NCBI RefSeq assembly: GCF_003063475.1
Contig: NZ_NESP01000001.1
Location: forward strand, 1,674,001-1,738,000
Origin: Limnohabitans curvus
GTDB lineage: Bacteria > Pseudomonadota > Gammaproteobacteria > Burkholderiales > Burkholderiaceae_C
DNA: 64,000 nucleotides
Direction of reading: 5' to 3'
Every line of letters begins with the position of its first letter. Position 1 is the first letter of the stretch. Position numbers and translations under genes: made by a program. Shown piece after piece: positions 34,713 through 43,632 of this stretch. The notes under the pieces are model-generated. The model was given only the letters and a program-made list of their open reading frames with translations. It was not told the DNA's origin and ran no database searches.

Positions 34713-36575
34713 ATGTGTGGAATAGCTGGTACAGTTGGAATTGAGTATTCGACAGCTGCTTTCAAGTTGGCTTCGAGTTTTATGGATGTTCGTGGGCCTG
34801 ATGGTGAAGGCCTCTGGCGTGAAGGTGGCGTCGTGTTACTGCATAGACGTTTATCAATTATTGACTTGTCTGAGTTTGCTGCGCAGCCTATGCAATCATC
34901 TTGCGGCCGATATATAGTTGTTTTTAATGGTGAAATTTTTAATTATAAAGAACTTAGAAAAGGTATTGAGGGGGATTACCCGTTTAATTCGAATTCGGAT
35001 ACTGAGGTCGTTCTTGCATATTTTGCAAAATTTGGACCGAAAGCGTTAGATAGTTTTCGCGGCATGTTTTCTCTGGCAATCTGGGATAAATACAAGGCTG
35101 AACTTTTTATTGCACGAGATCGATTGGGTGTTAAGCCGCTGTATTATGCGTCCATTGACAAGGGGTTTGCATTTGCTTCACGACCGCAAGCATTGTGCGC
35201 ATTAGTTCCGGGGCTTAATAGAGGCATTGATAAACAAGCTTTAAGATATTTTATGGAGGCTGGATATGTTCCCGCACCTTATTCAATATTTAAAGGAGTT
35301 AAAAAGCTTGAGCCAGGATGCTACCTGACCGTAACAAGTCAAGGCATTAGTCAGACGAAATATTGGTCTATTGATAGTGTCGATACTGATAAATCAATAG
35401 TTGGTGTTAACGAAGATTCTTTACTCGAGGAGCTTGATTCGCTTATCAATGATTCTGTGAGATTACGTATGGTGAGTGATGTCCCCCTAGGTGCATTTCT
35501 ATCTGGCGGTATTGATAGTACAGTAGTGGCTGCATATATGATGAAGCATAGCTCAGAGCCGGTCAGGACGTTCACTATTGGATTCCAAGATCAGGCGTTT
35601 GATGAGAGTAGCTATGCAGCATCCGTTGCGGCTCATCTGGGTACTGCACATACATGTGAAATGCTTGCAGTTGACGATCTTCTTAAATTAATGCCTACGT
35701 TCATCAAGCAATATGATGAGCCATTCTTTGATTACTCTGCATTTCCTGTAATGGCCGTTTCTCGACTTGCAAAACGATCTGTTGCAGTGAGTTTGTCTGG
35801 TGATGGCGGGGATGAGGCTTTTGGGGGTTACCACTATTATCGAATGATGGCTGGTTTGCAACAGGTACATCGCCTGCCTGCGGCGCTGCGAAATTTTGTT
35901 GGTTCAATACTAAAACACGCGCCTGCGCAGCGAGTGCGTTGGCTTGCTAGGGTTCTCGAAAGCGACAATCCGGCACCGGCATATGCCTTTATGCGAGGCG
36001 TAATCAAAGATGCAACTCATATTATGAAACCCTCTCTTTTGACTTCAACGAAGTCATTGAGTCAGCTTTTTGCAGAGCGAGCTGCTCTTTTCCCTGTCGG
36101 ATTATCCTACGCAGAGATAGGTATGCGACTCGATATGGCTTACACATTGCCGGATGACTATCTGCAAAAAGTGGACGTCGGATCAATGGCTTTTTCTCTC
36201 GAGGCCCGAGATCCTCTGCTCGACCATACGATCATTGAATGGGCTGCCAAATTACCTCTTGAATGGAAGTTGCGTGGCGGTATAAATAAGTACTTGCTGC
36301 GTAAACTCGCATATCGACATGTGCCGCGTGAAATACTAGATCGACCAAAAATGGGTTTTGGTGTGCCTATGGCCCAGTGGTTAAGGGGCGGTTTGCGTCT
36401 TTGGGGAGAGTCTTTATTAAAAGACGATCAAGCATTCGATGCCTTGGAGCTTGATGCTCAGGCAGTTAGGACGTTATGGAATGCGCACCAAGCAAATCAA
36501 TTGCAGGCCCACACGGCCCTTTGGAGTGTTTTGGTAATGCTCCAATTCTATCGTTCTCAGTTTCAATCGGAATGA
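34713..36575 (+). CDS. asnB: Asparagine synthetase B-like glutamine amidotransferase
   Basis: The 620-residue protein starts MCGIAGTVG, leaving Cys2 as the N-terminal nucleophile of the glutaminase domain. The synthetase domain has the PP-loop SGGIDSTVVAAYM and a YDEPFFDYSAFP motif. The ATG at 34713 follows GGAGG and is required for Cys2; a longer frame starting at 34641 is not used. In a polysaccharide locus such enzymes (for example WbpS in Pseudomonas aeruginosa) are thought to amidate uronic acids, so GalNAcA made by TviB/TviC is the likely target. Ordinary asparagine synthesis cannot be excluded. Confidence 0.88.
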   Translation: MCGIAGTVGIEYSTAAFKLASSFMDVRGPDGEGLWREGGVVLLHRRLSIIDLSEFAAQPMQSSCGRYIVVFNGEIFNYKELRKGIEGDYPFNSNSDTEVVLAYFAKFGPKALDSFRGMFSLAIWDKYKAELFIARDRLGVKPLYYASIDKGFAFASRPQALCALVPGLNRGIDKQALRYFMEAGYVPAPYSIFKGVKKLEPGCYLTVTSQGISQTKYWSIDSVDTDKSIVGVNEDSLLEELDSLINDSVRLRMVSDVPLGAFLSGGIDSTVVAAYMMKHSSEPVRTFTIGFQDQAFDESSYAASVAAHLGTAHTCEMLAVDDLLKLMPTFIKQYDEPFFDYSAFPVMAVSRLAKRSVAVSLSGDGGDEAFGGYHYYRMMAGLQQVHRLPAALRNFVGSILKHAPAQRVRWLARVLESDNPAPAYAFMRGVIKDATHIMKPSLLTSTKSLSQLFAERAALFPVGLSYAEIGMRLDMAYTLPDDYLQKVDVGSMAFSLEARDPLLDHTIIEWAAKLPLEWKLRGGINKYLLRKLAYRHVPREILDRPKMGFGVPMAQWLRGGLRLWGESLLKDDQAFDALELDAQAVRTLWNAHQANQLQAHTALWSVLVMLQFYRSQFQSE

Positions 36576-36597
36576 TCTACTGCAAAGAAATTTCTAA

Positions 36598-37716
36598 ATG
36601 AAAATTGTCATAAATGCGTTGTCTGCACGCCTTGGCGGTGGACAGACCTATTTAAAGAACCTATTGGCCCATCTGCCTGAGTATCCAGACTTAAGTATTC
36701 TGATTTATGCGCCGGATTCATTATGCCTACCTGATAGCCACCAAATTCGACGTGGTAGTACGAATTGGCCGACTGATAATCCAATATTACGTACTTTATG
36801 GGAGAAATTCGTCTTGCCGCGTATCCTCGTTAAAGAGAACGCACAAATTTTGTTTTGCCCTGGTGGAATAATCACATCGTGTGTCCCCTCTGGCTGCAAG
36901 ACAGTAACGATGTTTCGCAACATGATTCCGTTCGATCCAGTCGCTCTCGCACGAGTTCCACTAGGTCTGCAGAAACTTCGCAATGTCATTCTGAAGCAGA
37001 TCATGCTGCGCAGTATGGCAACCGCAGATCTGACTATCTTTATATCCGACTATGCGCGGAGCATAATTAAAGACTTAACGCACATACGTAATCCTGTAAC
37101 AATCCCTCACGGCATTAATAATATATTCCGAACGCATTCACAAAAATTGTTGCGACCAAGTTGGTTGCCAATCGGCGAGTATTTGCTTTACGTATCCCGT
37201 TTCGATGTATACAAACATCAATTAGAGGTTGTAGAGGGTTTTGCTGCCATGCCGCAGGTACTATCCAGCGGCTATAAGCTTCTGTTGGTTGGTGAGTTGG
37301 ATGAGGTTTTGGTACGTCGAGTCAAAGATTTAGCGCGACAGAAAGGGCTTGAAGATCAAATACTGGTTGTTGGGCCAATCGACTATGGCGATTTACCTGC
37401 AGCATATCACCATGCTAAAGTAAATCTGTTTGCATCTTCATGCGAGAACTGCCCTAATATATTGCTAGAGGCATTGGGTGCCGGGAGACCCGTCTTGTCG
37501 TCAGATGTGATGCCAATGCCCGAGTTTGGGGCTAATGCGGTGAGTTATTTTTCGCCCACTGATCCTAAAAGTATTTGTGAAGCCTTGATTCAGGTATTAG
37601 AGAACGAGAATATTAGCAAGGCGCTCGCCAGAGCTGCCGCGCGGCGCAGTGAGGAATTCGACTGGATAAGCACTTCGCGGGCGACTTGGGGGGAAATCAT
37701 TGGACTAGTTAAATAA
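36598..37716 (+). CDS. GT4 family glycosyltransferase
   Basis: The 372-residue GT-B enzyme begins MKIVINALSARLGGGQTYLKNLL, with the GGG acceptor-side loop. The donor-binding domain includes YLLYVSRFDVYKHQLEVVEGFA, LLLVGELDE and the retaining E-x7-E region NLFASSCENCPNILLEALGAGRPVL. It probably adds a sugar to the O-unit. It follows asnB by 22 bases. The donor sugar is not evident. Confidence 0.88.
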   Translation: MKIVINALSARLGGGQTYLKNLLAHLPEYPDLSILIYAPDSLCLPDSHQIRRGSTNWPTDNPILRTLWEKFVLPRILVKENAQILFCPGGIITSCVPSGCKTVTMFRNMIPFDPVALARVPLGLQKLRNVILKQIMLRSMATADLTIFISDYARSIIKDLTHIRNPVTIPHGINNIFRTHSQKLLRPSWLPIGEYLLYVSRFDVYKHQLEVVEGFAAMPQVLSSGYKLLLVGELDEVLVRRVKDLARQKGLEDQILVVGPIDYGDLPAAYHHAKVNLFASSCENCPNILLEALGAGRPVLSSDVMPMPEFGANAVSYFSPTDPKSICEALIQVLENENISKALARAAARRSEEFDWISTSRATWGEIIGLVK

Positions 37717-37780
37717 TGGATATTCATGATGCTGAGTAGTATCAATCAATTTTTTTTAGGTTTTGAAATAGGAAGTTAAA

Positions 37781-38653
37781 GTGACGATCAGCAAGCCTAT
37801 ACGGTTATTAGTTTTGGGTGCTACCGGAATGCTGGGTAATGCCGTGCTACGGCTGTTCACTCAAAGCAAAGGGTATCAGGTTTTCGGGTCTGTCCGATCA
37901 TCTGCTGTACGGCAATTGCTTCCGATTGACTTACATCCGAATATCTTTACGGGCGTCGATGTAGAAAATATTGATAGTCTGACGCATTTATTTGCCGTCG
38001 TACATCCGGATGTTGTCATCAACTGTGTCGGACTGGTCAAACAGTTGGCAGAGGCAGATGACCCATTAGCGGCTATTCCCATAAATGCACTACTGCCTCA
38101 TCGGTTGGCACGACTATGTGAGGTAGCTGGAGCACGTTTGGTACACATGAGCACAGACTGTGTTTTCTCTGGAGCCAAGGGAAATTATGTTGAGTCAGAT
38201 TTACCCGATGCCTACGACCTTTATGGCCGAAGCAAGTTGCTGGGCGAGGTTGACTATCCAAATGCCATCACACTGCGCACATCCATCATTGGGCATGAGT
38301 TAGCAGGAAACCGCAGTTTGATCGATTGGTTTTTGTCGCAAACCGGTGCGGTGCAAGGCTATAAAAATGCTATTTTCTCGGGCCTGCCAACAGTTGAGAT
38401 TGCACGGATCATTCACGACCATTTGCTTCCTAATCCAGATCTGCATGGTCTATATCACGTCTCAGCGGAGCCTATTAATAAATTCGATTTGCTTTCATTG
38501 GTCTCAAAAGAGTACGGCAAAGAAATTGCAATCCACCCAAAAGATGACTTTAAGATTGATCGGTCATTGAACTCAGACCGATTCAGATTAGCTACTGGTT
38601 TTCAACCAGAGCCTTGGCCTGAACTGATCTATCGCATGCATCAATTCAAATAA
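37781..38653 (+). CDS. RmlD-like SDR reductase of a UDP-2-acetamido-2,6-dideoxy-L-hexose pathway
   Basis: The 290-residue SDR has the NAD(P) motif LVLGATGMLGNAVLRLF, INCVGLVKQL and a Ser-Tyr-Lys-like triad in HMSTDCVFSG and YDLYGRSKLLGE, which places it in the RmlD superfamily. It stands directly before a CapE/WbjB-like dehydratase-epimerase and a CapG-like 2-epimerase. That slot is filled by the two-domain CapF/WbjC in UDP-L-FucNAc clusters and by a single-domain RmlD-like reductase (WbvR) in the UDP-L-QuiNAc pathway of Vibrio cholerae O37. Lack of a C-terminal cupin favours the second. Confidence 0.82.
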   Translation: MTISKPIRLLVLGATGMLGNAVLRLFTQSKGYQVFGSVRSSAVRQLLPIDLHPNIFTGVDVENIDSLTHLFAVVHPDVVINCVGLVKQLAEADDPLAAIPINALLPHRLARLCEVAGARLVHMSTDCVFSGAKGNYVESDLPDAYDLYGRSKLLGEVDYPNAITLRTSIIGHELAGNRSLIDWFLSQTGAVQGYKNAIFSGLPTVEIARIIHDHLLPNPDLHGLYHVSAEPINKFDLLSLVSKEYGKEIAIHPKDDFKIDRSLNSDRFRLATGFQPEPWPELIYRMHQFK

Positions 38654-38670
38654 ATAAACGGAAACCAGAT

Positions 38671-39699
38671 ATGTTTGCAAACAAGACACTGCTGATCACC
38701 GGAGGTACTGGTTCTTTTGGTAATGCAGTACTCAGAAGATTTTTGGATTCTGATCTGCATGAAATTCGCATCCTAAGTCGCGATGAAAAGAAACAAGACG
38801 ACATGCGAAAAAAGTTCAACAATGTTAAGTTGAAGTTTTACATTGGTGATGTCAGAGACTATCAATCTGTTTTGAACGCTGTTCGCGGTGTTGATTTCAT
38901 CTACCATGCGGCTGCTTTGAAGCAAGTACCATCGTGCGAATTTCACCCCATGGAGGCGGTGAAAACCAATGTGCTTGGTACAGAAAATGTACTGGAGGCT
39001 GCGATCAATTGCGGCGTTCAGCGCGTGGTTTGCTTGAGTACAGACAAGGCGGTCTATCCCATCAATGCGATGGGCATCAGTAAGGCGATGATGGAGAAGG
39101 TGATCGTCGCCAAATCGCGTTCTTCGACCAGTACCGTTATTTGCACCACGCGCTATGGCAACGTCATGGCCTCGCGTGGTTCAGTGATTCCCCTGTTCAC
39201 TAACCAAATCCGCACAGGTCAATCCATCACGATCACAGATCCCAACATGACACGGTTCATGATGACTTTGGATGATGCTGTAGATCTGGTTTTGTACGCC
39301 TTCAAAAACGGAAGTCCTGGTGAAATTTTTGTACAAAAAGCACCGGCAGCAACCATCGAAGTTCTTGCCAAAGCCTTAACAGGTTTGTTGGGTGTGCCAG
39401 AGCATCCCATCAATGTCATTGGTACCCGCCATGGTGAGAAGTTGTACGAAGCTCTTTTGAGCCGTGAAGAAATGGTCGCTGCCGAGGACTTAGGTGGTTA
39501 TTATCGCGTTCCGCCTGATTTGCGTGATTTGAACTATGGCAAATTTGTGGAGCAAGGTGAAGTAAAAATTTCAGAGGCCACGGATTACAACTCGCACAAC
39601 ACCATACGACTCGATGTGGATGGTATGCGCGAATTACTGATGAAGTTGCGTTTCATTCAAGCGCTGGTCAAAGGCGAGAACATTGAGCCTGAAGAATAA
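38671..39699 (+). CDS. UDP-GlcNAc 4,6-dehydratase/5-epimerase (CapE/WbjB/FnlA-like)
   Basis: The 342-residue SDR opens LLITGGTGSFGNAVLRRFLDS and has LSRDEKKQDDMRKKF, the KQVPSCEFHPMEAVKTNVLGT region, and CLSTDKAVYPINAMGISKAMMEKV, the modified catalytic Ser-x-Lys region of the polysaccharide biosynthesis SDRs. It would convert UDP-GlcNAc to the 2-acetamido-2,6-dideoxy-4-keto-L-hexose. It lies 17 bases after the RmlD-like gene and 28 bases before the epimerase. Confidence 0.92.
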   Translation: MFANKTLLITGGTGSFGNAVLRRFLDSDLHEIRILSRDEKKQDDMRKKFNNVKLKFYIGDVRDYQSVLNAVRGVDFIYHAAALKQVPSCEFHPMEAVKTNVLGTENVLEAAINCGVQRVVCLSTDKAVYPINAMGISKAMMEKVIVAKSRSSTSTVICTTRYGNVMASRGSVIPLFTNQIRTGQSITITDPNMTRFMMTLDDAVDLVLYAFKNGSPGEIFVQKAPAATIEVLAKALTGLLGVPEHPINVIGTRHGEKLYEALLSREEMVAAEDLGGYYRVPPDLRDLNYGKFVEQGEVKISEATDYNSHNTIRLDVDGMRELLMKLRFIQALVKGENIEPEE

Positions 39700-39727
39700 A
39701 TCAACCTAAAGAATTTTGAATACTGCA

Positions 39728-40858
39728 ATGAAAAAACTCAAAGTAATGACCGTTGTAGGTACTCGACCGGAGATCATTCGCCTATCCAGGGTTATGGCTA
39801 AGCTAGATCAGTATTGTGAGCATGTGATCGTGCATACGGGCCAAAACTATGATTACGAGTTAAATCAGATTTTTTTCGAAGATTTAAGCATCAGAAACCC
39901 TGATCACTTCCTCAATGCCGCAGGTGCAACAGCAGCAGAGACCATTGGCAACGTGATTGCAAATATTGACCAGTTCCTGGTCTCTGAAAAGCCTGATGCT
40001 TTACTGGTTCTGGGTGACACCAATAGTTGTTTGGCTGTGATACCTGCTAAACGGCGGAAGATCCCGATTTTCCATATGGAAGCTGGTAATCGTTGCTTCG
40101 ATATGCGGGTGCCAGAAGAAACCAATCGACGCATCGTTGACCATACGTCGGATGTCAATCTTACATACAGCGATATTGCTCGCGAATGCCTTCTGCGGGA
40201 GGGATTGCCTTCTGACCTGGTCATTAAGACTGGCAGTCCTATGGCTGAGGTGCTTGAGCATTACGGGGACAGCATAGATCGCTCGATGGCTTTAGAAAAT
40301 CTGGGGCTAGAGGCGGGCAAATATTTTGTGGTCAGCTCTCACCGCGAGGAGAATGTTGATTCAGATGTCAGTTTTTCGCGGCTTGTGCATGTGCTTAATA
40401 CAGTAGCTTCTCATTATCAATTGCCCGTTATTGTTTCAACGCATCCTCGCACGCTAAAGCGTGTTCAGGCGATGGGCGTGACATTTCATGAAAACGTCCG
40501 TTTGATGAAGCCCTTGGGCTTTTCGGATTACGTGAGCTTGCAGCGCTCGGCCAAAGCCGTATTGTCCGACAGTGGCACCATCAGTGAGGAGTCTTCTATT
40601 ATGAACTTCCCGGCGTTGAATCTGCGTGAAACACAGGAGCGACATGAGGCTTTTGAGGAAGCTTCGGTAATGATGGTCGGCCTGGATGTTGATCGAGTCA
40701 TGCAGGGCCTGGCCATTCTTGAAAATCAGCCTCGCGGCACATCTCGGTTGCTGCGACAAGTGGCCGACTACAGCATGCCGAATGTGAGCGACAAGGTGGT
40801 GCGCATCATTCACAGCTATACCGACTATGTGAACCGTGTTGTGTGGAAGAAGTATTGA
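39728..40858 (+). CDS. UDP-N-acetyl-hexosamine 2-epimerase, WecB-like (CapG/WbjD/WbvD type)
   Basis: The 376-residue non-hydrolysing epimerase has KVMTVVGTRPEIIRLSRVMAKL, VHTGQNYDYELNQIFFEDL, LLVLGDTNSCLA, HMEAGNRCFDMRVPEETNRRIVDH and LSDSGTISEESS, the hallmarks of the WecB fold. As the third gene of the set it would epimerise C2 of the reduced L-sugar. The product is UDP-L-FucNAc if its substrate is the L-talo form, or UDP-L-QuiNAc if it is the L-rhamno form. The ATG at 39728 is preferred to the upstream TTG. Confidence 0.92.
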   Translation: MKKLKVMTVVGTRPEIIRLSRVMAKLDQYCEHVIVHTGQNYDYELNQIFFEDLSIRNPDHFLNAAGATAAETIGNVIANIDQFLVSEKPDALLVLGDTNSCLAVIPAKRRKIPIFHMEAGNRCFDMRVPEETNRRIVDHTSDVNLTYSDIARECLLREGLPSDLVIKTGSPMAEVLEHYGDSIDRSMALENLGLEAGKYFVVSSHREENVDSDVSFSRLVHVLNTVASHYQLPVIVSTHPRTLKRVQAMGVTFHENVRLMKPLGFSDYVSLQRSAKAVLSDSGTISEESSIMNFPALNLRETQERHEAFEEASVMMVGLDVDRVMQGLAILENQPRGTSRLLRQVADYSMPNVSDKVVRIIHSYTDYVNRVVWKKY

Positions 40859-42120
40859 TGGGAGTGCCGATACGTCTTCTTGTTGTAACCCAATACTTTT
40901 GGCCGGAAAATTTTCGAATTAATGACTTGGTCGGTGAATTAGTTCAACGTGGATATCAAGTGACTGTGATAACTGGTGTGCCTAATTATCCCGATGGGCA
41001 AGTTTTCCCTGCATTCTTGTCGGATTCAAGGCATTTTGATCATTACGAAGGCGCGAAAGTTTACCGCGTGCCAATGTTGCCAAGAGGAAAAGGCGGCTTG
41101 CGCTTGTTGCTGAACTACATTTCGTTCGCTCTAAGTGCATCAACAGTTGGCATTTGGAAGCTGCGTGGTCAGCAGTACGATGCGATCTTTGCCTATGAAC
41201 CATCACCCATTACAGTCGGCTTGCCTGCAGTGGCAACGCGGTTTGTTAAGAGCGCACCATTACTATTCTGGGTTCAGGATTTATGGCCAGAAACTCTAAA
41301 GGCCGTAGGGGTCGTCAAGTCACCAATGCTTTTATCGGCAGTGGGTAAATTAGTTGCGTTTATTTACAAGCGCTGTGATGTCATCCTCGCGCAGTCTAAA
41401 AGCTTTATTCCGCAGATCTTGAAATATGCACCTACAAATAAACGTGTACTTTATTTCCCGAATTGGTCAGATAAAGTGCTTACTTCTGACGAGCTGATCC
41501 CAGCACCTGAGGTGCCCTCAGACCCTAGTTGCTTCAGTGTGATGTTTGCGGGGAATATCGGCGATGCACAGGATTTTCCCGCCATTCTTGCTGCTGCCGA
41601 GACCCTTAAGGGACATGCAGTCCGTTGGCTGATCGTTGGCGATGGCCGGATGGCCAGTTGGGTTGCAGAAGAAATCAAGAAGCGTGGGTTGCAGGACCAA
41701 GTTTTGATGCTGGGTCGGTTTCCCTCTGAACGCATGTCTTCTTTTTTTAAACATGCAGATGCCTTGCTGGTGAGTTTGAAAGATGAACCCATATTTGCAA
41801 TGACGATACCAAGCAAGCTCCAGACCTATTTTTCGGCTGGTATTCCTGTGCTTGCCATGCTGAATGGTGAGGGGGCTCATGTCGTTCGTGAATCCGGTTC
41901 CGGTATCACTTGTCGGGCTGGCGATCATGAAGGTTTGGCCAAAGCAGTGCTGCAGTTGTCACAAACCACACCTCAAGAGCGACAAGAAATGGGTCGCAAA
42001 GGCCGTGAACTGAGTGAGCGTGAGTTTGCTCGGGACACGTTGATCAGCTGTCTTGAGGGCTTGATTGGCGGTTTGTGCAATGGTGCCGCAAAGTCAACTG
42101 ACCAACGGAGTAAGTCTTGA
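40858..42120 (+). CDS. GT4 glycosyltransferase, WbuB-like
   Basis: This protein of about 420 residues opens with PIRLLVVTQYFWPENFRINDLVGELVQRGYQVTVITG, the signature start of the WbuB/WcaI group, and has VPNYPDG, WVQDLWPETLKAVG and a GT4 donor domain (LLVSLKDEPIFAMTIPSKLQTYFSAGIPVLAM). WbuB-type enzymes follow fnlABC in E. coli O26 and are linked to L-FucNAc addition, so this one probably adds the 2-acetamido-2,6-dideoxy-L-hexose made by the three genes before it. The ATG at 40858 overlaps the preceding stop by one base. Confidence 0.88.
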   Translation: MGVPIRLLVVTQYFWPENFRINDLVGELVQRGYQVTVITGVPNYPDGQVFPAFLSDSRHFDHYEGAKVYRVPMLPRGKGGLRLLLNYISFALSASTVGIWKLRGQQYDAIFAYEPSPITVGLPAVATRFVKSAPLLFWVQDLWPETLKAVGVVKSPMLLSAVGKLVAFIYKRCDVILAQSKSFIPQILKYAPTNKRVLYFPNWSDKVLTSDELIPAPEVPSDPSCFSVMFAGNIGDAQDFPAILAAAETLKGHAVRWLIVGDGRMASWVAEEIKKRGLQDQVLMLGRFPSERMSSFFKHADALLVSLKDEPIFAMTIPSKLQTYFSAGIPVLAMLNGEGAHVVRESGSGITCRAGDHEGLAKAVLQLSQTTPQERQEMGRKGRELSEREFARDTLISCLEGLIGGLCNGAAKSTDQRSKS

Positions 42121-43061
42121 TACTGGTCACCGGTAGCTCTGGCTTTGTCGGGTCGGCACTTATCAAGCGGCTTTTGAATGATGGCCTGGAGGTTAGGGCC
42201 AGCGCGAGAAGCTGTCTGTCTGCTGAACATAAGGGTGCTCAATACCACCAGATTGACGACTTAACCTCCACAACCGACTGGACTGTGGCCTTGAACAGGG
42301 TGCAAGCAGTTGTGCATTGCGCAGCCCGTGTCCATGTGATGCAGGACGACTCGACGGACCCGTTGCAGGTGTATCGTGAGGTAAACGTGCATGGCACGCT
42401 CAACCTAGCCCGCCAGGCGGCCGAGGCAGGGGTCTGCCGATTTGTGTTCGTCAGTTCTATCAAAGTGAATGGCGAGGCCACTCAGCTTGGCCAACCCTTC
42501 ACTGCAGATGATGTACCTTCGCCTTTGGACCCCTATGGAGTGTCTAAGCAGGAGGCCGAGCAGGGTTTGCGGGTGATTGAAGCGCAAACAGGCATGCGTG
42601 TGGTGATCGTTCGCCCCCCTCTGGTCTACGGCCTAGGAGTGAAAGCCAATTTTGCGTCCATGATGCGTTGGGTGTCGCGAGGTATTCCCTTGCCTTTGGG
42701 GTGCATCCATAACGCCCGCAGCATGGTGGCGCTGGGCAATCTAGTTGACTTGTTGGTGACTTGCTTGAAGCATCCGGCGGCTGCCGGACAAACCTTTTTG
42801 GTATCAGACGGGGAAGATGTGTCTACCACCGAACTGTTGCGTCGCACGGCACGGGCGATGGGCAAGAGGGCTTTGTTTCTGCCTGTCCCTGCTTCTTGGC
42901 TTGAGGTGGTTGCATCCTTGCTGGGTAAGCGGGCGATGGCTCAACGGCTTTGTGGTTCGTTGCAAGTCAACATAGACAAGACACGCAGCATGCTGGGCTG
43001 GGTACCACCCCTGACGCTGGACCAAGGTTTAAAGAAAGCTGTTGAGGGTTTAAAACGGTGA
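42117..43061 (+). CDS. WbpV-like SDR (4-keto reductase/epimerase for UDP-QuiNAc or FucNAc)
   Basis: The 314-residue SDR has ILVTGSSGFVGSALIKRLL, VVHCAARVHVM, FVSSIKVNGEAT and the DPYGVSKQEAEQGL active site, as in WbpV and related UDP-4-keto-sugar reductases. It starts at a TTG that overlaps the previous stop (TTGA) and has GGAG 8 bases upstream, which supports the unusual start. With the WbpM-like dehydratase three genes later, it would make UDP-D-QuiNAc or UDP-D-FucNAc, the usual first sugar of such O-units. Confidence 0.88.
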   Translation: MILVTGSSGFVGSALIKRLLNDGLEVRASARSCLSAEHKGAQYHQIDDLTSTTDWTVALNRVQAVVHCAARVHVMQDDSTDPLQVYREVNVHGTLNLARQAAEAGVCRFVFVSSIKVNGEATQLGQPFTADDVPSPLDPYGVSKQEAEQGLRVIEAQTGMRVVIVRPPLVYGLGVKANFASMMRWVSRGIPLPLGCIHNARSMVALGNLVDLLVTCLKHPAAAGQTFLVSDGEDVSTTELLRRTARAMGKRALFLPVPASWLEVVASLLGKRAMAQRLCGSLQVNIDKTRSMLGWVPPLTLDQGLKKAVEGLKR

Positions 43062-43618
43062 AACGGTTATTCGATTTTATTTTAGGTTTGGTAGCTGCCG
43101 CATTGTTGTTAGTGCCTGTGGTGGTGGTCGCGATATTAGTGCGTTTGACATCTGCCGGGCCAGCTTTGTATTGGTCTGACCGAGTGGGTCGCAATAATGA
43201 AATTTTCAAAATGCCCAAGTTCCGCAGCATGCGAGTGGGGACGCCAGCAGTCGCCACGCACTTACTGGTCGACCCTAAAGCACACCTGACGCCGATTGGA
43301 TCTTTTTTGCGTAAGAGCAGCCTAGACGAATTGCCTCAACTGTGGAGCATTTTGGTAGGCGACATGAGTTTTGTTGGGCCTCGTCCAGCATTGTTTAACC
43401 AAGATGATTTGATCGCTTTGCGTACAGAGCAAGGCGTGCACAAGCTTGTGCCAGGTTTGACGGGATGGGCGCAAGTGAATGGGCGTGATGAGTTGCCTAT
43501 TCCTCAAAAGGTAGCGCTGGATGCTGAATATATAGAAAAGCAGAGTCTCTGGTTTGACATTTCAATTTTGTGGCTGACCTTTGTGAAGGTGGTTCGGCGC
43601 GATGGTGTGTCGCATTGA
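43058..43618 (+). CDS. Initiating phosphoglycosyl transferase (small PglC/WcaJ-C-type)
   Basis: The 186-residue monotopic enzyme moves a sugar phosphate from a UDP-sugar onto undecaprenyl phosphate to start the repeat unit. It begins with a re-entrant membrane helix (KRLFDFILGLVAAALLLVPVVVVAI) and has KFRSMRVGT, the catalytic Asp-Glu pair in SSLDELPQLWS, FVGPRPAL and PGLTGWAQVNGRDEL. It starts with GTG in a GTGA overlap with the WbpV-like gene. Its length fits the minimal PglC form, unlike the large fused enzyme in the later cluster. Confidence 0.93.
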   Translation: MKRLFDFILGLVAAALLLVPVVVVAILVRLTSAGPALYWSDRVGRNNEIFKMPKFRSMRVGTPAVATHLLVDPKAHLTPIGSFLRKSSLDELPQLWSILVGDMSFVGPRPALFNQDDLIALRTEQGVHKLVPGLTGWAQVNGRDELPIPQKVALDAEYIEKQSLWFDISILWLTFVKVVRRDGVSH

Positions 43619-43632
43619 CAAATGCTTTGCCG

